A stretch of DNA of 64,000 nt from Bacillota bacterium (GTDB lineage Bacteria; Bacillota; Clostridia; Lachnospirales; Lachnospiraceae): positions 124,001 through 188,000 of the forward strand of contig JAEWYQ010000004.1 of NCBI GenBank assembly GCA_023395555.1, given 5' to 3'. A program made the position numbers and the translations under genes. Of this stretch, positions 37,203 through 45,277 are shown in pieces (position 1 is the first letter of the stretch; every line of letters starts with the position of its first letter). The notes below the pieces were generated by a model, which worked only from the letters and a program-made list of their open reading frames with translations, had not been told where the DNA came from and made no database searches.

Positions 37203-37523
37203 ATGATATGGCTTACTTCATCCATGAATGTGATGGATGGCGCCAATACCCACCTGGCAAAAGTGTATTTTTTCGACAAGCTCCCTGCCGATCTGCGCGA
37301 CAAGCAGCTTCTGGAGCATGAGATCAATAATATCAATTACCTTCGCAAATTGCAGTACTTAGAAAAGGAGTTTGAGAATCTGGAGAATAAAGAGGAATGC
37401 TACTATAAGTTATCCACGCTTTATTATGGAATCTGTGTCACACAGGAATCCATCCGATGGTGTCAGCACATCCGGGCCGGAAAGCCATTAACATCCTTGG
37501 CGGGGAGGGATTATTTTGCTTAA
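37203..37523 (+). CDS. Hypothetical protein, possibly truncated
   Basis: An open frame runs from 37137; internal ATG codons at 37203 and 37227 are candidate starts, and none has a good ribosome site. The part after residue ~30 looks like a real soluble helical protein (FFDKLPADLRDKQLLEHEINNINYLRKLQYLEKEFENLENKEE...). No family recognised. It overlaps the next gene by 8 bases, which suggests the two form an operon. A lost N-terminus, like those of its neighbours, is possible. Confidence 0.45.
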   Translation: MIWLTSSMNVMDGANTHLAKVYFFDKLPADLRDKQLLEHEINNINYLRKLQYLEKEFENLENKEECYYKLSTLYYGICVTQESIRWCQHIRAGKPLTSLAGRDYFA

Positions 37524-37926
37524 AAAATCTCCCAGCGGAAGCCTGTGTCCATACTATTACAAAGGCGGCGAATTACATCCGCTGCACTACGGCAGCTATC
37601 GGGATAATCTGGGCAGGTTATCCGAAATAATAGACGCAGAAGAAAAGTTTATCTTATCTTCTTCCTTGCGCGGAAGGTATGTATGGATCGATTTATACGA
37701 AACAAATTTCACAGACAGCATGATCCTAAAGCTGTCGCAGCATATTATTCATATCAGTCCGAGGGTTTCAAAAATGGCCCTTGTCGGATGCTCAAAAAAG
37801 GTGTTCAAAAAAATAATTGGACATCTGCGGGAAGCAAAATGCGGTTTGGCAGAGACAATCCGATATTTTGACGACCCGGAGATATCAAAAGATTGGCTTG
37901 TTGGAAAAGAGTATTCTAAAGATTAA
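37516..37926 (+). CDS. Hypothetical soluble protein, possibly STAS-like
   Basis: A 136-residue protein using a TTG start with GGGGAGGG about 8 bases upstream, overlapping the previous gene. The pattern of alternating strands and helices (YVWIDLYETNFTDSMILKLSQHIIHISPRVSKMALVGCSKKVFKKIIGHL) recalls STAS/SpoIIAA-like domains, but I cannot assign it firmly. It ends 89 bp before a sigma-factor fragment. Confidence 0.5.
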   Translation: MLKKSPSGSLCPYYYKGGELHPLHYGSYRDNLGRLSEIIDAEEKFILSSSLRGRYVWIDLYETNFTDSMILKLSQHIIHISPRVSKMALVGCSKKVFKKIIGHLREAKCGLAETIRYFDDPEISKDWLVGKEYSKD

Positions 37927-38014
37927 GAAGGGTGCGCAAAAAAATTTTTAAAAACCCAATATATTTTCCTTCTCCAGCGTTTCTATTTTATAGAGGAAAG
38001 GAGGTCCCGCAAAT

Positions 38015-38290
38015 GTGAACATGACAAATCACGATATAGACCATCTGATTACGAGAATTGCCCAAGGGGATGACGGGGCGCTGGAAGCTCTGTATAACGG
38101 GATGAAACGGCCCGTATACTTTTATGCGCTGCAATTATCCGGGAGTCAGAATATTGCAGAGGATGCGATGCAGGATACTTTCATTTCCATCATGAGCCAT
38201 TGCGGGTCATATCAGGTCAAAGGGAATGGACGCGCATGGATCATGACGATCACCAGAAACAAAGTATTCGATTTGCTAAGAAAGCAGGAA
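38015..38290 (+). pseudogene. N-terminal remnant of a second sigma-70 (ECF) factor
   Basis: A GTG start behind AAAGGAGG opens about 92 residues of sigma region 2 (ALEALYNGMKRPVYFYALQLSGSQNIAEDAMQDTFISIM... to KVFDLLRKQEQQ). The homology stops where region 4 should begin, and the frame then runs into the terminator and 3' end of the opposing anti-sigma gene. A deletion or rearrangement joined the two. The DNA-binding region 4 is missing. Confidence 0.8.
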
Positions 38291-38299
38291 CAACAAATA

Positions 38300-38328
38300 G
38301 GGACAGAGCATGTTTTACACTCTGTCCC
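38300..38328 (-). terminator. Terminator of the sigma/anti-sigma operon
   Basis: Hairpin GGGACAGAG (38300-38308) / CTCTGTCCC (38320-38328), 11-base loop. On the minus strand the following TATTTGTTGTT gives a modest U-rich tail. It lies 34 bp after the anti-sigma stop. Confidence 0.65.
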
Positions 38329-38361
38329 CCGGCTATGGGCTTTTCTGCCGCGGAGGCTAAA

Positions 38362-39228
38362 TCAATCCTCCAGATTGGCAGTGACCACTGTCTGACCTAT
38401 TTCATTATTGCTGACGGTGACTACTATCGTCTTAGTGACTATGTTTCCCTGTCTGTCTGTGATAGTTATATGGATATTGTCGCTTAATTTATCCACCGGA
38501 TAACCGTCCAGCAGAATATGCCCGTTGGCGCTGGAATTCCCCGCTGCCGCTTTCAGTTTATCCTCCTCCGTAGCGTATTTCACATCAATTCCCACGCCTT
38601 GAAAATGAGAGAAATTATCCGCGCTGGCCCACTCATACAGATTCCGCGCCTCCCAGCGGTACCATATTTCATCATATGCATCAAAGTCTTGCGGAAATGT
38701 CATCTCACAGGCTTTGTCATAGAGCAGCTCGGGGTAAAATATAGATTGCTGCGTCTCTTCATCAAACTTTTGGTACACCTCCGGATTCCAGTATTTTTCC
38801 TGCTGGGTTTTCGTCCAGTCGACCACATACAGAAATTCATTCTCACAGGAAACCTCAATTTTGGCGATGCCCTTACCTTCAATGTAAAATTCCAGTCCGG
38901 GCCTGGCATTTATGTTGCTGACGGAAGTACTCCCATCCTTTGCATTATGATCATTCGTCAGCTTCACCTTGCTGTCAACATCGGGACTGCCGACGGATAA
39001 TGCAAGAGCCACGGTTTCCTTACCCGGGGGAAAGATAAATACAACCGCAAATACCAGGGCAAGGCAGGCAGCTGCCGCACTGATCCACAGGCTCCTCCGG
39101 GTCTTTCTCCCCTTCCCTGCCGGACGCTCCGACCTCCCCTGCGTCTCTATCTCTCTGAGCATCCGCATTTTCTGTTCCTGATCGGGCTTCATGCGTTCAA
39201 AGGCTTCGTTCAGTTCCTTTTTATTCAT
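38362..39228 (-). CDS. Probable membrane-bound anti-sigma factor
   Basis: A 288-residue protein with a short cytoplasmic N-terminus (NKKELNEAFERMKPDQEQKMRMLREIE), one membrane segment (SLWISAAAACLALVFAVVFIFPPG, about residues 48-70) and a ~215-residue external domain. This layout matches anti-sigma factors paired with ECF sigma genes in Clostridia (often DUF4179-like). The ATG at 39228 is supported by GGAG 9 bases upstream; it overlaps the sigma gene's end. The outer domain would sense an unknown surface signal and release the sigma factor. Confidence 0.75.
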   Translation of the reverse strand: MNKKELNEAFERMKPDQEQKMRMLREIETQGRSERPAGKGRKTRRSLWISAAAACLALVFAVVFIFPPGKETVALALSVGSPDVDSKVKLTNDHNAKDGSTSVSNINARPGLEFYIEGKGIAKIEVSCENEFLYVVDWTKTQQEKYWNPEVYQKFDEETQQSIFYPELLYDKACEMTFPQDFDAYDEIWYRWEARNLYEWASADNFSHFQGVGIDVKYATEEDKLKAAAGNSSANGHILLDGYPVDKLSDNIHITITDRQGNIVTKTIVVTVSNNEIGQTVVTANLED

Positions 39229-39766
39229 AATAATCATCTCCTAACTCCATTTTAAGGCGTTGTTTTGCGGTTCTGATGCGGCTCTTTACGGTATTCAGGT
39301 TAAGCCCCAGCATAGAGGATATCTCCGCCAGCTTATACCCCTCATAATAATGAAGATACAGAACAAGCCTCATCTCCGGCCGGAGCCTCATCAGCGCATC
39401 TGTTACAAATCCTGCATTGCTTTTATCCGAAGCAGCTGCCTCTGTTGTCTCATCGAGTGCGACAACCTTCTTACGCCACCATTGCCGGTGAATATCCTTG
39501 CACTGATTTCTTGCGGTTGTGATGAGCCAGGCTTTTTCGTGTTCTTCATCAGCAAACGGTGTCTGGTCCCTCATCAGCTTTATAAAGGCCGCCTGTGTGG
39601 CATCCTCGGCATCCGCCAGGTTCCCCGTCAGAGAATAGCAGACACGGTAAACCGTCTCGGCATGGCGGTTATAAATTGCCTGTACCTCTTCTCCTGTCCG
39701 TGTGACAGGAGGATTCGGGCAATTCTTTTGTCCCTCGCTCGCGCGCAGCAAGGACACATTTTCCAT
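39221..39766 (-). CDS. ECF-type RNA polymerase sigma factor
   Basis: A 181-residue sigma-70 family protein. Region 2 is YNRHAETVYRVCYSLTGNLADAEDATQAAFIKLM, and region 4 with its HTH is MRLVLYLHYYEGYKLAEISSMLGLNLNTVKSRIRTAKQRLK. The ATG at 39766 is chosen because GGGGGTTGAA precedes it; the longer frame to 39874 has no ribosome site. It overlaps its putative anti-sigma gene. It is the only intact sigma gene here; two decayed relatives lie downstream. Confidence 0.92.
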   Translation of the reverse strand: MENVSLLRASEGQKNCPNPPVTRTGEEVQAIYNRHAETVYRVCYSLTGNLADAEDATQAAFIKLMRDQTPFADEEHEKAWLITTARNQCKDIHRQWWRKKVVALDETTEAAASDKSNAGFVTDALMRLRPEMRLVLYLHYYEGYKLAEISSMLGLNLNTVKSRIRTAKQRLKMELGDDYYE

Positions 39767-39905
39767 AAGGTTCAACCCCCTTTCACTGATAACACGATTG
39801 TAAAACGCAAAAGGTTTTAGCAGTTCATAATTCAGTTCATAATTTTTTTCGTGCCTCTTCATCAAAAAAAGCATCCAGTTTCATTCCGAATGCTTTTTAC
39901 TCTTC

Positions 39906-40217
39906 TTATAACAAATTACGATATTCTCGTCTCCCATCCATAATAGCATATATCGTAACAAGTTTATCTGTCTCATTTATCCTATAAAACACAAGATGCC
40001 TTTCAACAATTACCACTCTATAGCCTTGCTTCTTTAAAATTGAATATCTGGGAACACTTCCTGACTCAGGAAATTCCTGCAGGCCACTGATTGCTTTTTC
40101 AATCTTATTCAAATATCCCAGCGCAATATCAGTACTACCAGAATCATCTGCAATATAAAAAATAATTTCACGGAGTTGCTCTTCCGCTTTATCCGTTCGT
40201 AATAGATTATATTTCAT
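39906..40217 (-). CDS. ParE/RelE-family toxin
   Basis: A 103-residue toxin of the RelE/ParE superfamily: LLRTDKAEEQLREIIFYIADD at the start, LNKIEKAISGLQEFPESGS in the middle and YRVVIVERHLVFYRINETDKLVTIYAIMDGRREY near the C-terminus. The family either cuts ribosome-bound mRNA or poisons gyrase; the DGRREY end favours a ParE-like type. Its start overlaps the antitoxin stop by 4 bases, the normal arrangement. Confidence 0.88.
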   Translation of the reverse strand: MKYNLLRTDKAEEQLREIIFYIADDSGSTDIALGYLNKIEKAISGLQEFPESGSVPRYSILKKQGYRVVIVERHLVFYRINETDKLVTIYAIMDGRREYRNLL

Positions 40218-40492
40218 CCATTCTTCCTCTCTAACAAGGATGCACGAAGATCATCAAAGGAATCCTGCATTGGTGCCACACGGCCATGTTTCACATCATC
40301 TTCCGCCTCTGCAAGTGTTCTGAGCAGTTCCAGCTCATATTTCATCTGATAGTAATCCTGTAACCCGAGAACTACGGTATCGCCCCGTCCGTTTACGGTA
40401 ATAATAACCGCATCCCTTGATTCCTTGCACTGTTTAGAGATTTCATTGTAATGATTCCTTAAATCTGCCGACGGTCTGATTTTTGATTCCAT
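40214..40492 (-). CDS. Phd/YefM-family antitoxin
   Basis: A 92-residue antitoxin. The N-terminal Phd/YefM DNA-binding part is IRPSADLRNHYNEISKQCKESRDAVIITVNGRGDTVVLGLQDYY. The C-terminal helix (DDVKHGRVAPMQDSFDDLRASLLERK) would wrap the toxin. GAGGTG precedes the ATG. A perfect palindrome at 40514-40548, directly upstream, is the probable site for autorepression by the complex. Confidence 0.9.
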   Translation of the reverse strand: MESKIRPSADLRNHYNEISKQCKESRDAVIITVNGRGDTVVLGLQDYYQMKYELELLRTLAEAEDDVKHGRVAPMQDSFDDLRASLLERKNG

Positions 40493-40513
40493 ATTATCAC
40501 CTCATCTCAATTC

Positions 40514-40548
40514 TATATAGACATATAATATCATAATATGTCTATATA
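40514..40548. promoter_or_regulatory. Toxin-antitoxin operator palindrome
   Basis: Perfect 13-bp arms, TATATAGACATAT (40514-40526) and its complement (40536-40548), with a 9-bp spacer. It lies 22-56 bp upstream of the antitoxin gene and overlaps the AT-rich region where the promoter must be. Confidence 0.75.
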
Positions 40549-40569
40549 TTCAACCACTTATTCACAGCT

Positions 40570-41700
40570 TCAATTCATATATACCCTCGGCACCCTGCTT
40601 CCGATGCCTGTCAATATCTCATAATTAATAGTCCCCAGCTTCTCTGCCAGTTCCGTCGCAGTGATGGTTTCTCCTCCCTGCGTCCCGATGAGCACCGCCT
40701 CATCGCCCCGATAGCCTTCTCCATCCCTGCCCAGGGATACTACGGTATGATCCATACTGATATTTCCCACCACCGGATATCTGCGTCCATGGATCAGCAC
40801 CTCGCTTTTGTTGGAGAATCCCCGAAGATAGCCGTCGCCATAACCGATGAGAAGGGTAACGGCTCTCGTATCCTCCTCCGAGACCCAGGTTCTCCCGTAG
40901 CCCACGGAGGTCCCGCCTAACACCACCTTAAAATAGGTGATCTTCGCCCGCAGGGAAAGCGCCGGCAGAAGCTTTGCTTCCCTTTCCGTATAATCTGACG
41001 GATGGTAGCCGTACAGCATAATTCCCGGTCTTACTGCATCCAGGTGGCTTTCCGGCAGCCTCAGTATGCCCGCACTGTTGGCAATATGAAACATGGGAGG
41101 CTCGATATCATGTCTCTCATAAAAACGGATTGCCTCCAGAAACCGATCCAGCTGCAGATGCGTAAAATCCAAATTCTCATCATCCGCCGTTGCAAAATGG
41201 GAAAACACCCCCGCTACATCGCAATATCTTGAACGGGAGGCCGCCTCCAGAAACTTGGGGGCCGAGGTATCCCGTACTCCTACTCTCATCATACCCGTGT
41301 CAATCTGCAGATGGATTCTCGCCCGCTTTCCCAACGCCCTGGCGGTCTCCTCCACCTCCTCCAGCCCTGTGACCGAAGAAACGGTAAGGTCAATATCATG
41401 CTGCAGATACTCCTTAATCTGCGGCTTTAAAAATGCCCCGGTAACAAGGATGGGGGCCGTAATCCCCGCATTTCTCAGAAGGACCCCTTCCTCCACGAAT
41501 GCAACGCCAAGATAATCCGCCCCCTGGGAAATCAGGTGCTCCGACACCCGGACTATTCCATGTCCGTAGGCGTTGGCCTTCACCATAGCAATTATTTTCT
41601 TTCCGGGAGCCTTCTGTTTTACGACCCCCAGATTATGGCTGATGCAGCCGAGATCTACAATTGCCGCCGCACGGTCATATAAATCAGAAATATTCGTCAT
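40570..41700 (-). CDS. alr: Alanine racemase
   Basis: A PLP-dependent enzyme of 376 residues that makes D-alanine for peptidoglycan. The PLP lysine is in IIAMVKANAYGHG, and the second catalytic tyrosine region is LRAKITYFKVVLGGTSVGYGRTW. The N-terminal TIM barrel and C-terminal beta domain (MDHTVVSLG..., GTINYEILTGIGSRVPRVY) are complete. GTG 41703 or ATG 41700 could be the start. The GH18-like spore protein lies upstream. As alanine racemase is also carried on spores in some Firmicutes, it could have a role there too (inference). Confidence 0.95.
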   Translation of the reverse strand: MTNISDLYDRAAAIVDLGCISHNLGVVKQKAPGKKIIAMVKANAYGHGIVRVSEHLISQGADYLGVAFVEEGVLLRNAGITAPILVTGAFLKPQIKEYLQHDIDLTVSSVTGLEEVEETARALGKRARIHLQIDTGMMRVGVRDTSAPKFLEAASRSRYCDVAGVFSHFATADDENLDFTHLQLDRFLEAIRFYERHDIEPPMFHIANSAGILRLPESHLDAVRPGIMLYGYHPSDYTEREAKLLPALSLRAKITYFKVVLGGTSVGYGRTWVSEEDTRAVTLLIGYGDGYLRGFSNKSEVLIHGRRYPVVGNISMDHTVVSLGRDGEGYRGDEAVLIGTQGGETITATELAEKLGTINYEILTGIGSRVPRVYMN

Positions 41701-41868
41701 CACAATTCAACCTCTCATCCAGCACATTCTCTGTTGTACTAATCCAATGCTTGTACTACATTATAGTCCAAATCAAAATACAAGTAAATATTTTTTGGTC
41801 AGATTGCAAGGAAACCTGTAAGAGTTCCTGCGGCAGGGGGGACATGGCGCAGGAACTCTTACCGAAGC

Positions 41869-43164
41869 CTATTGTTCCGGCAAAACTTTTTCTATCTGGT
41901 ACTGGGAATTGATCACCAGCCACATCTGCGTAAAATAGCTCATGATATTCCAGATCCCGGCTCCCTGAATGCCATATTTCGGGACGAAGCCCACCAGGGA
42001 GTCGATGCTTCTGGCATCGCTGAACCATACGATATGCCGAACCATCCTTCCTTCATCCCGGGCCATATATTCAAAATACGGAGCCTGGGCGCTTTCTTCA
42101 AATTCTATCGTAGATTCTGTCTGTACCGCCAGCTCGATTGCCGCGTCATTGGTCAGGGAATTAGCCCGTGTCATCCCAAGGACGTAAGGCTCCTGCCAGT
42201 TATAGCCTATCACGGAGATACCCGCAAATATTTTCTTCGGCGGCACCATGGTAACCGCATCCTGAAGCAGGAGGTCCGTCAGATAGGCCGAAGTAACAGC
42301 TGCAGGCGGTCCGGACTGCGATCCCCAGCCGTAGGATAGAATCTGTATATAGTCCGCCACTCTTCCAAAGCCTGTGTAGTCGATCTGCTCAAAAGATATC
42401 TCACTGGAATTCACAATGATTCTCGGTGTCAAGGTAAGGAACAGCTTATATCCCTCCGCTTTTAACCTCAGGGATAGTTTTGTTATGAAGTTTTCATAGT
42501 CCTCTCTGTTCATCTGGGTCAGATTTGCAAGGGATATATTTAGTCCATAATAGCCCTTTTCATTTAATATCCTCAGAGCAGCTTCAATATGGAGCTCCAG
42601 GTTATTTTCATCATACAGGACGCTGTTGACCACCTCAATATTGCTGATTCCCTGATAGGTTAAAGAGGATAGGGACATCAACGGCGCAACCCCGAAGCTC
42701 TTGGCCATGGCTATGATATCCGTATCATCGCTTCCTTCAATTTCTCCCGCCTGGACTGTCCGATAATTAAATATGGTCAGATAGGTCAGAAATGGGAGGG
42801 TTTTTCTGAGGGTATCTCTATTTATGAACGGGTAGGCATACGCATTAATCGAGATTCTATCCTTCGTATCATAGCGTATGACAATGATCTCCCCCTGGTA
42901 GATCATTGTCCGGTTAACTAAAAACGGATTATTCCTCAACAGCTGCATGACAGGAATCTGGAAGTCTTCCGCTATGCTTTCCACCGTATCACCTTCCTGC
43001 GCGATATAGACCTGTGCCGGATATGCGATTACAATGGTCTGCCCAACCACCAAATGATCCGGATTGACCAGTCCGTTATCCTCCACCAGCCTTGTTACCG
43101 ATACATTATAATCTGCCGCAATGGTATAAATAGTTTCCCTCGGTTTTACAACATGTATTATCAT
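41869..43164 (-). CDS. LysM-GH18 spore-type protein (SleL/YaaH-like), catalytic residues absent
   Basis: A 431-residue protein with two N-terminal LysM domains (IIHVVKPRETIYTIAADYNVS..., residues 2-45; VYIAQEGDTVESIAEDFQIP, 49-95). A GH18-like barrel follows (about 105-430), in the order of SleL/YaaH spore cortex-lytic enzymes. The catalytic strand, normally N-I-D-F-E-Y, reads GLNISLANLTQ: both acidic residues are replaced, so N-acetylglucosaminidase activity is unlikely. It may bind peptidoglycan or act structurally in the spore coat. No signal peptide, as for YaaH. The ATG at 43164 has GAGGG upstream. Confidence 0.85.
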   Translation of the reverse strand: MIIHVVKPRETIYTIAADYNVSVTRLVEDNGLVNPDHLVVGQTIVIAYPAQVYIAQEGDTVESIAEDFQIPVMQLLRNNPFLVNRTMIYQGEIIVIRYDTKDRISINAYAYPFINRDTLRKTLPFLTYLTIFNYRTVQAGEIEGSDDTDIIAMAKSFGVAPLMSLSSLTYQGISNIEVVNSVLYDENNLELHIEAALRILNEKGYYGLNISLANLTQMNREDYENFITKLSLRLKAEGYKLFLTLTPRIIVNSSEISFEQIDYTGFGRVADYIQILSYGWGSQSGPPAAVTSAYLTDLLLQDAVTMVPPKKIFAGISVIGYNWQEPYVLGMTRANSLTNDAAIELAVQTESTIEFEESAQAPYFEYMARDEGRMVRHIVWFSDARSIDSLVGFVPKYGIQGAGIWNIMSYFTQMWLVINSQYQIEKVLPEQ

Positions 43165-43183
43165 AACTGCCCTCATATTAAGA

Positions 43184-43244
43184 CGCTGCAAAATAATACG
43201 AAGAAATACGGCCACACAGGCCTGCCTCCTCCCATTTTACAGCG
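43184..43244 (-). terminator. Hairpin at the end of the xylan gene cluster
   Basis: Arms CGCTGCAAAAT (43184-43194) and ATTTTACAGCG (43234-43244) pair fully in the minus-strand RNA with one G-U. It lies about 90 bp after the GH127 stop and just before the LysM gene. It resembles the hairpin at 36430-36478. Confidence 0.5.
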
Positions 43245-43332
43245 CTCCGGTCTTTTTATTAAATTATATGATACCCCATCCCTTCTCCATAACAGCAAAC
43301 TGTCCTATTTTATAACCATCAGCACATAACAT

Positions 43333-45195
43333 TCAATGCTTCTTCACCTTAAAATAAATTTGGAAAGGTTCATAACCGATATCCCTAATTCTTCTTAATT
43401 GAATTACCGGATTCTGATTTTCCGCCTTAAAAAAATATCTCCAGCTTCCCCATTCGCGTTCGTTCTCCATCGCTATCTCAGATGCAATATCATCGCCCTC
43501 CGGGTATAATACTCTTTCCTCTTCACATATACCTGCAAGCACCTCCGGTCCATAGCGGAAAGCACCTATCCTGTTGTCATCCGGAAGGGGAATAAACCGT
43601 ATTCCTATGGGAAGGATGATGCTTACCTTATCTCCTTCCTTCCATTCCCGGGATATCTTATAAAAATGACAACAATCTGCAGATTTGCCAAAAAGCTCAT
43701 CGTTAATATAGATAACCGCATCTGCCATGACCCATTCCGGTATCCGATATGCTAGTATAAATACCATCGGTGATTCCACTTTAATAACAAAATCAAATTT
43801 TTTATAATCCGGCATATTTTCATGGCGGGCAGTAATCTCATTGACTGCTTGATACCCCGCCGTATTGGATGAGGTAAGCATACTGCCGCTCATGATATCT
43901 TGATTTTGTATAATTTTAATTTCTTCTCCATTGATCACTGCACTCATCTCTGAATTAAAATACTGAGCAATATAGATAGTTTCTTCCTCTTGATAGTACA
44001 TACCTCTATTCAAAGCTGCATTTGCCTGAACCATAGTTCCATGACAGCAGAAAAAGCTATCCGTCTCTTTGCTCCAATCCTTACGCAAGCCTGCCTTCAT
44101 TGGTAAAAAATAGGTAAGGAGACCTGTGCCGGGGTTACTGTGCTTATTGCCGGTAAGCCAATATTCCTGATAATATGCCTGTGCCATAAGACCGTTATAC
44201 AGATTATATTCCATATACTGAAGATATTCCGGATCGCCGGTATGACGGAATAAAAATTCTGCCAGCCTCATCATGTTATACACGGTACAATGCTCTTGAT
44301 TCTTATCACCAAGCCTTGCCTTCATCTTATTCTTAGGCATCCATACTTCACCTGCGGTCTGACCTCCTGTTACAAGACATCCCCTCTCTGTTACAGCACA
44401 ATTCCAATATGCTTTTACAATATTCATCCACTCATCGTCACCTGTCACTTCATAAGCTCTTGCACAGCCCAGTATCTCTGGAATCGTTGTATTCGCATGC
44501 ATATTCGTTAATGGATCTTTCCCGTCCAGCAAAGGCTGAAACAACCTGCTGCGATAATATCGTTCCAGAAGTGTCCTGTATTTATCATCTCCTGTTATCT
44601 GCAAAAGCTCTGCCCAAATCTCGATCATACCGCCTGTCTCTACATCGAGTATATCATCAAATTTTTCTCTGGAGAAGGTAGCGCTCCACGCAACGAACCA
44701 ATTCGCAAATTGATCCGCTATTCCCAACGCTTTCTTATTGTCCGCATAAAGATACATATCCACTAAACCCATTAATACTTTATGAAGGTTATACTGGGGT
44801 GCCCAGATTTCTTTACCATTGGCAATCCAATGAAGGTATTTCTCCGGAATCGGCCCTGCCCATTGTCCGCCATTATCCTTCTGACACTCAGCCAGTTCTT
44901 CTATGATAAGATCTGCCTTCAGTTTTAATTCTCTGTCACCGGTGGCATCATAATGGATTGCCGCCGCTGACAGCCAGTGTCCCAGAAAATGTCCCCTCAG
45001 CTGACATACCGGAGATTCCCAGCCTGTATGAGCATCCCCCGGAATTTCCCGGCCTGAATATCTGCCCGCTTCCACTTGGTAATTCATAAGCAGATTATTG
45101 CTGGTCAGCCTCATTAAGTAATCCCTGTTAGCCTGTTCTCTTCGTCTTAATTCACCGTCCTGTATTTTGACTCTGCTGCCTTTCAATTCTTCCAT
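43333..45195 (-). CDS. Beta-L-arabinofuranosidase, glycoside hydrolase family 127
   Basis: A 620-residue GH127 (DUF1680) protein, removing beta-linked L-arabinofuranose. The family's zinc/cysteine site is visible as SFFCCHGTMVQ together with EHCTVYNMMRLAEFLFR, in an alpha/alpha barrel with a C-terminal beta domain. The N-terminal WESPVCQLRGHFLGHWLSA is typical. No signal peptide. ATG 45195 is chosen; TTG 45201 is also in range of GAGGAG. It is the last gene of the xylan cluster. GH146-like or other related activities cannot be excluded. Confidence 0.88.
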   Translation of the reverse strand: MEELKGSRVKIQDGELRRREQANRDYLMRLTSNNLLMNYQVEAGRYSGREIPGDAHTGWESPVCQLRGHFLGHWLSAAAIHYDATGDRELKLKADLIIEELAECQKDNGGQWAGPIPEKYLHWIANGKEIWAPQYNLHKVLMGLVDMYLYADNKKALGIADQFANWFVAWSATFSREKFDDILDVETGGMIEIWAELLQITGDDKYRTLLERYYRSRLFQPLLDGKDPLTNMHANTTIPEILGCARAYEVTGDDEWMNIVKAYWNCAVTERGCLVTGGQTAGEVWMPKNKMKARLGDKNQEHCTVYNMMRLAEFLFRHTGDPEYLQYMEYNLYNGLMAQAYYQEYWLTGNKHSNPGTGLLTYFLPMKAGLRKDWSKETDSFFCCHGTMVQANAALNRGMYYQEEETIYIAQYFNSEMSAVINGEEIKIIQNQDIMSGSMLTSSNTAGYQAVNEITARHENMPDYKKFDFVIKVESPMVFILAYRIPEWVMADAVIYINDELFGKSADCCHFYKISREWKEGDKVSIILPIGIRFIPLPDDNRIGAFRYGPEVLAGICEEERVLYPEGDDIASEIAMENEREWGSWRYFFKAENQNPVIQLRRIRDIGYEPFQIYFKVKKH

Positions 45196-45277
45196 TGCCA
45201 ACCACTCCTCAACATTATTTTGTTTTATGATGCTGTCCTGCTTATATGAAATAGCTTCAGTGTAAAGGATGTCAAGC

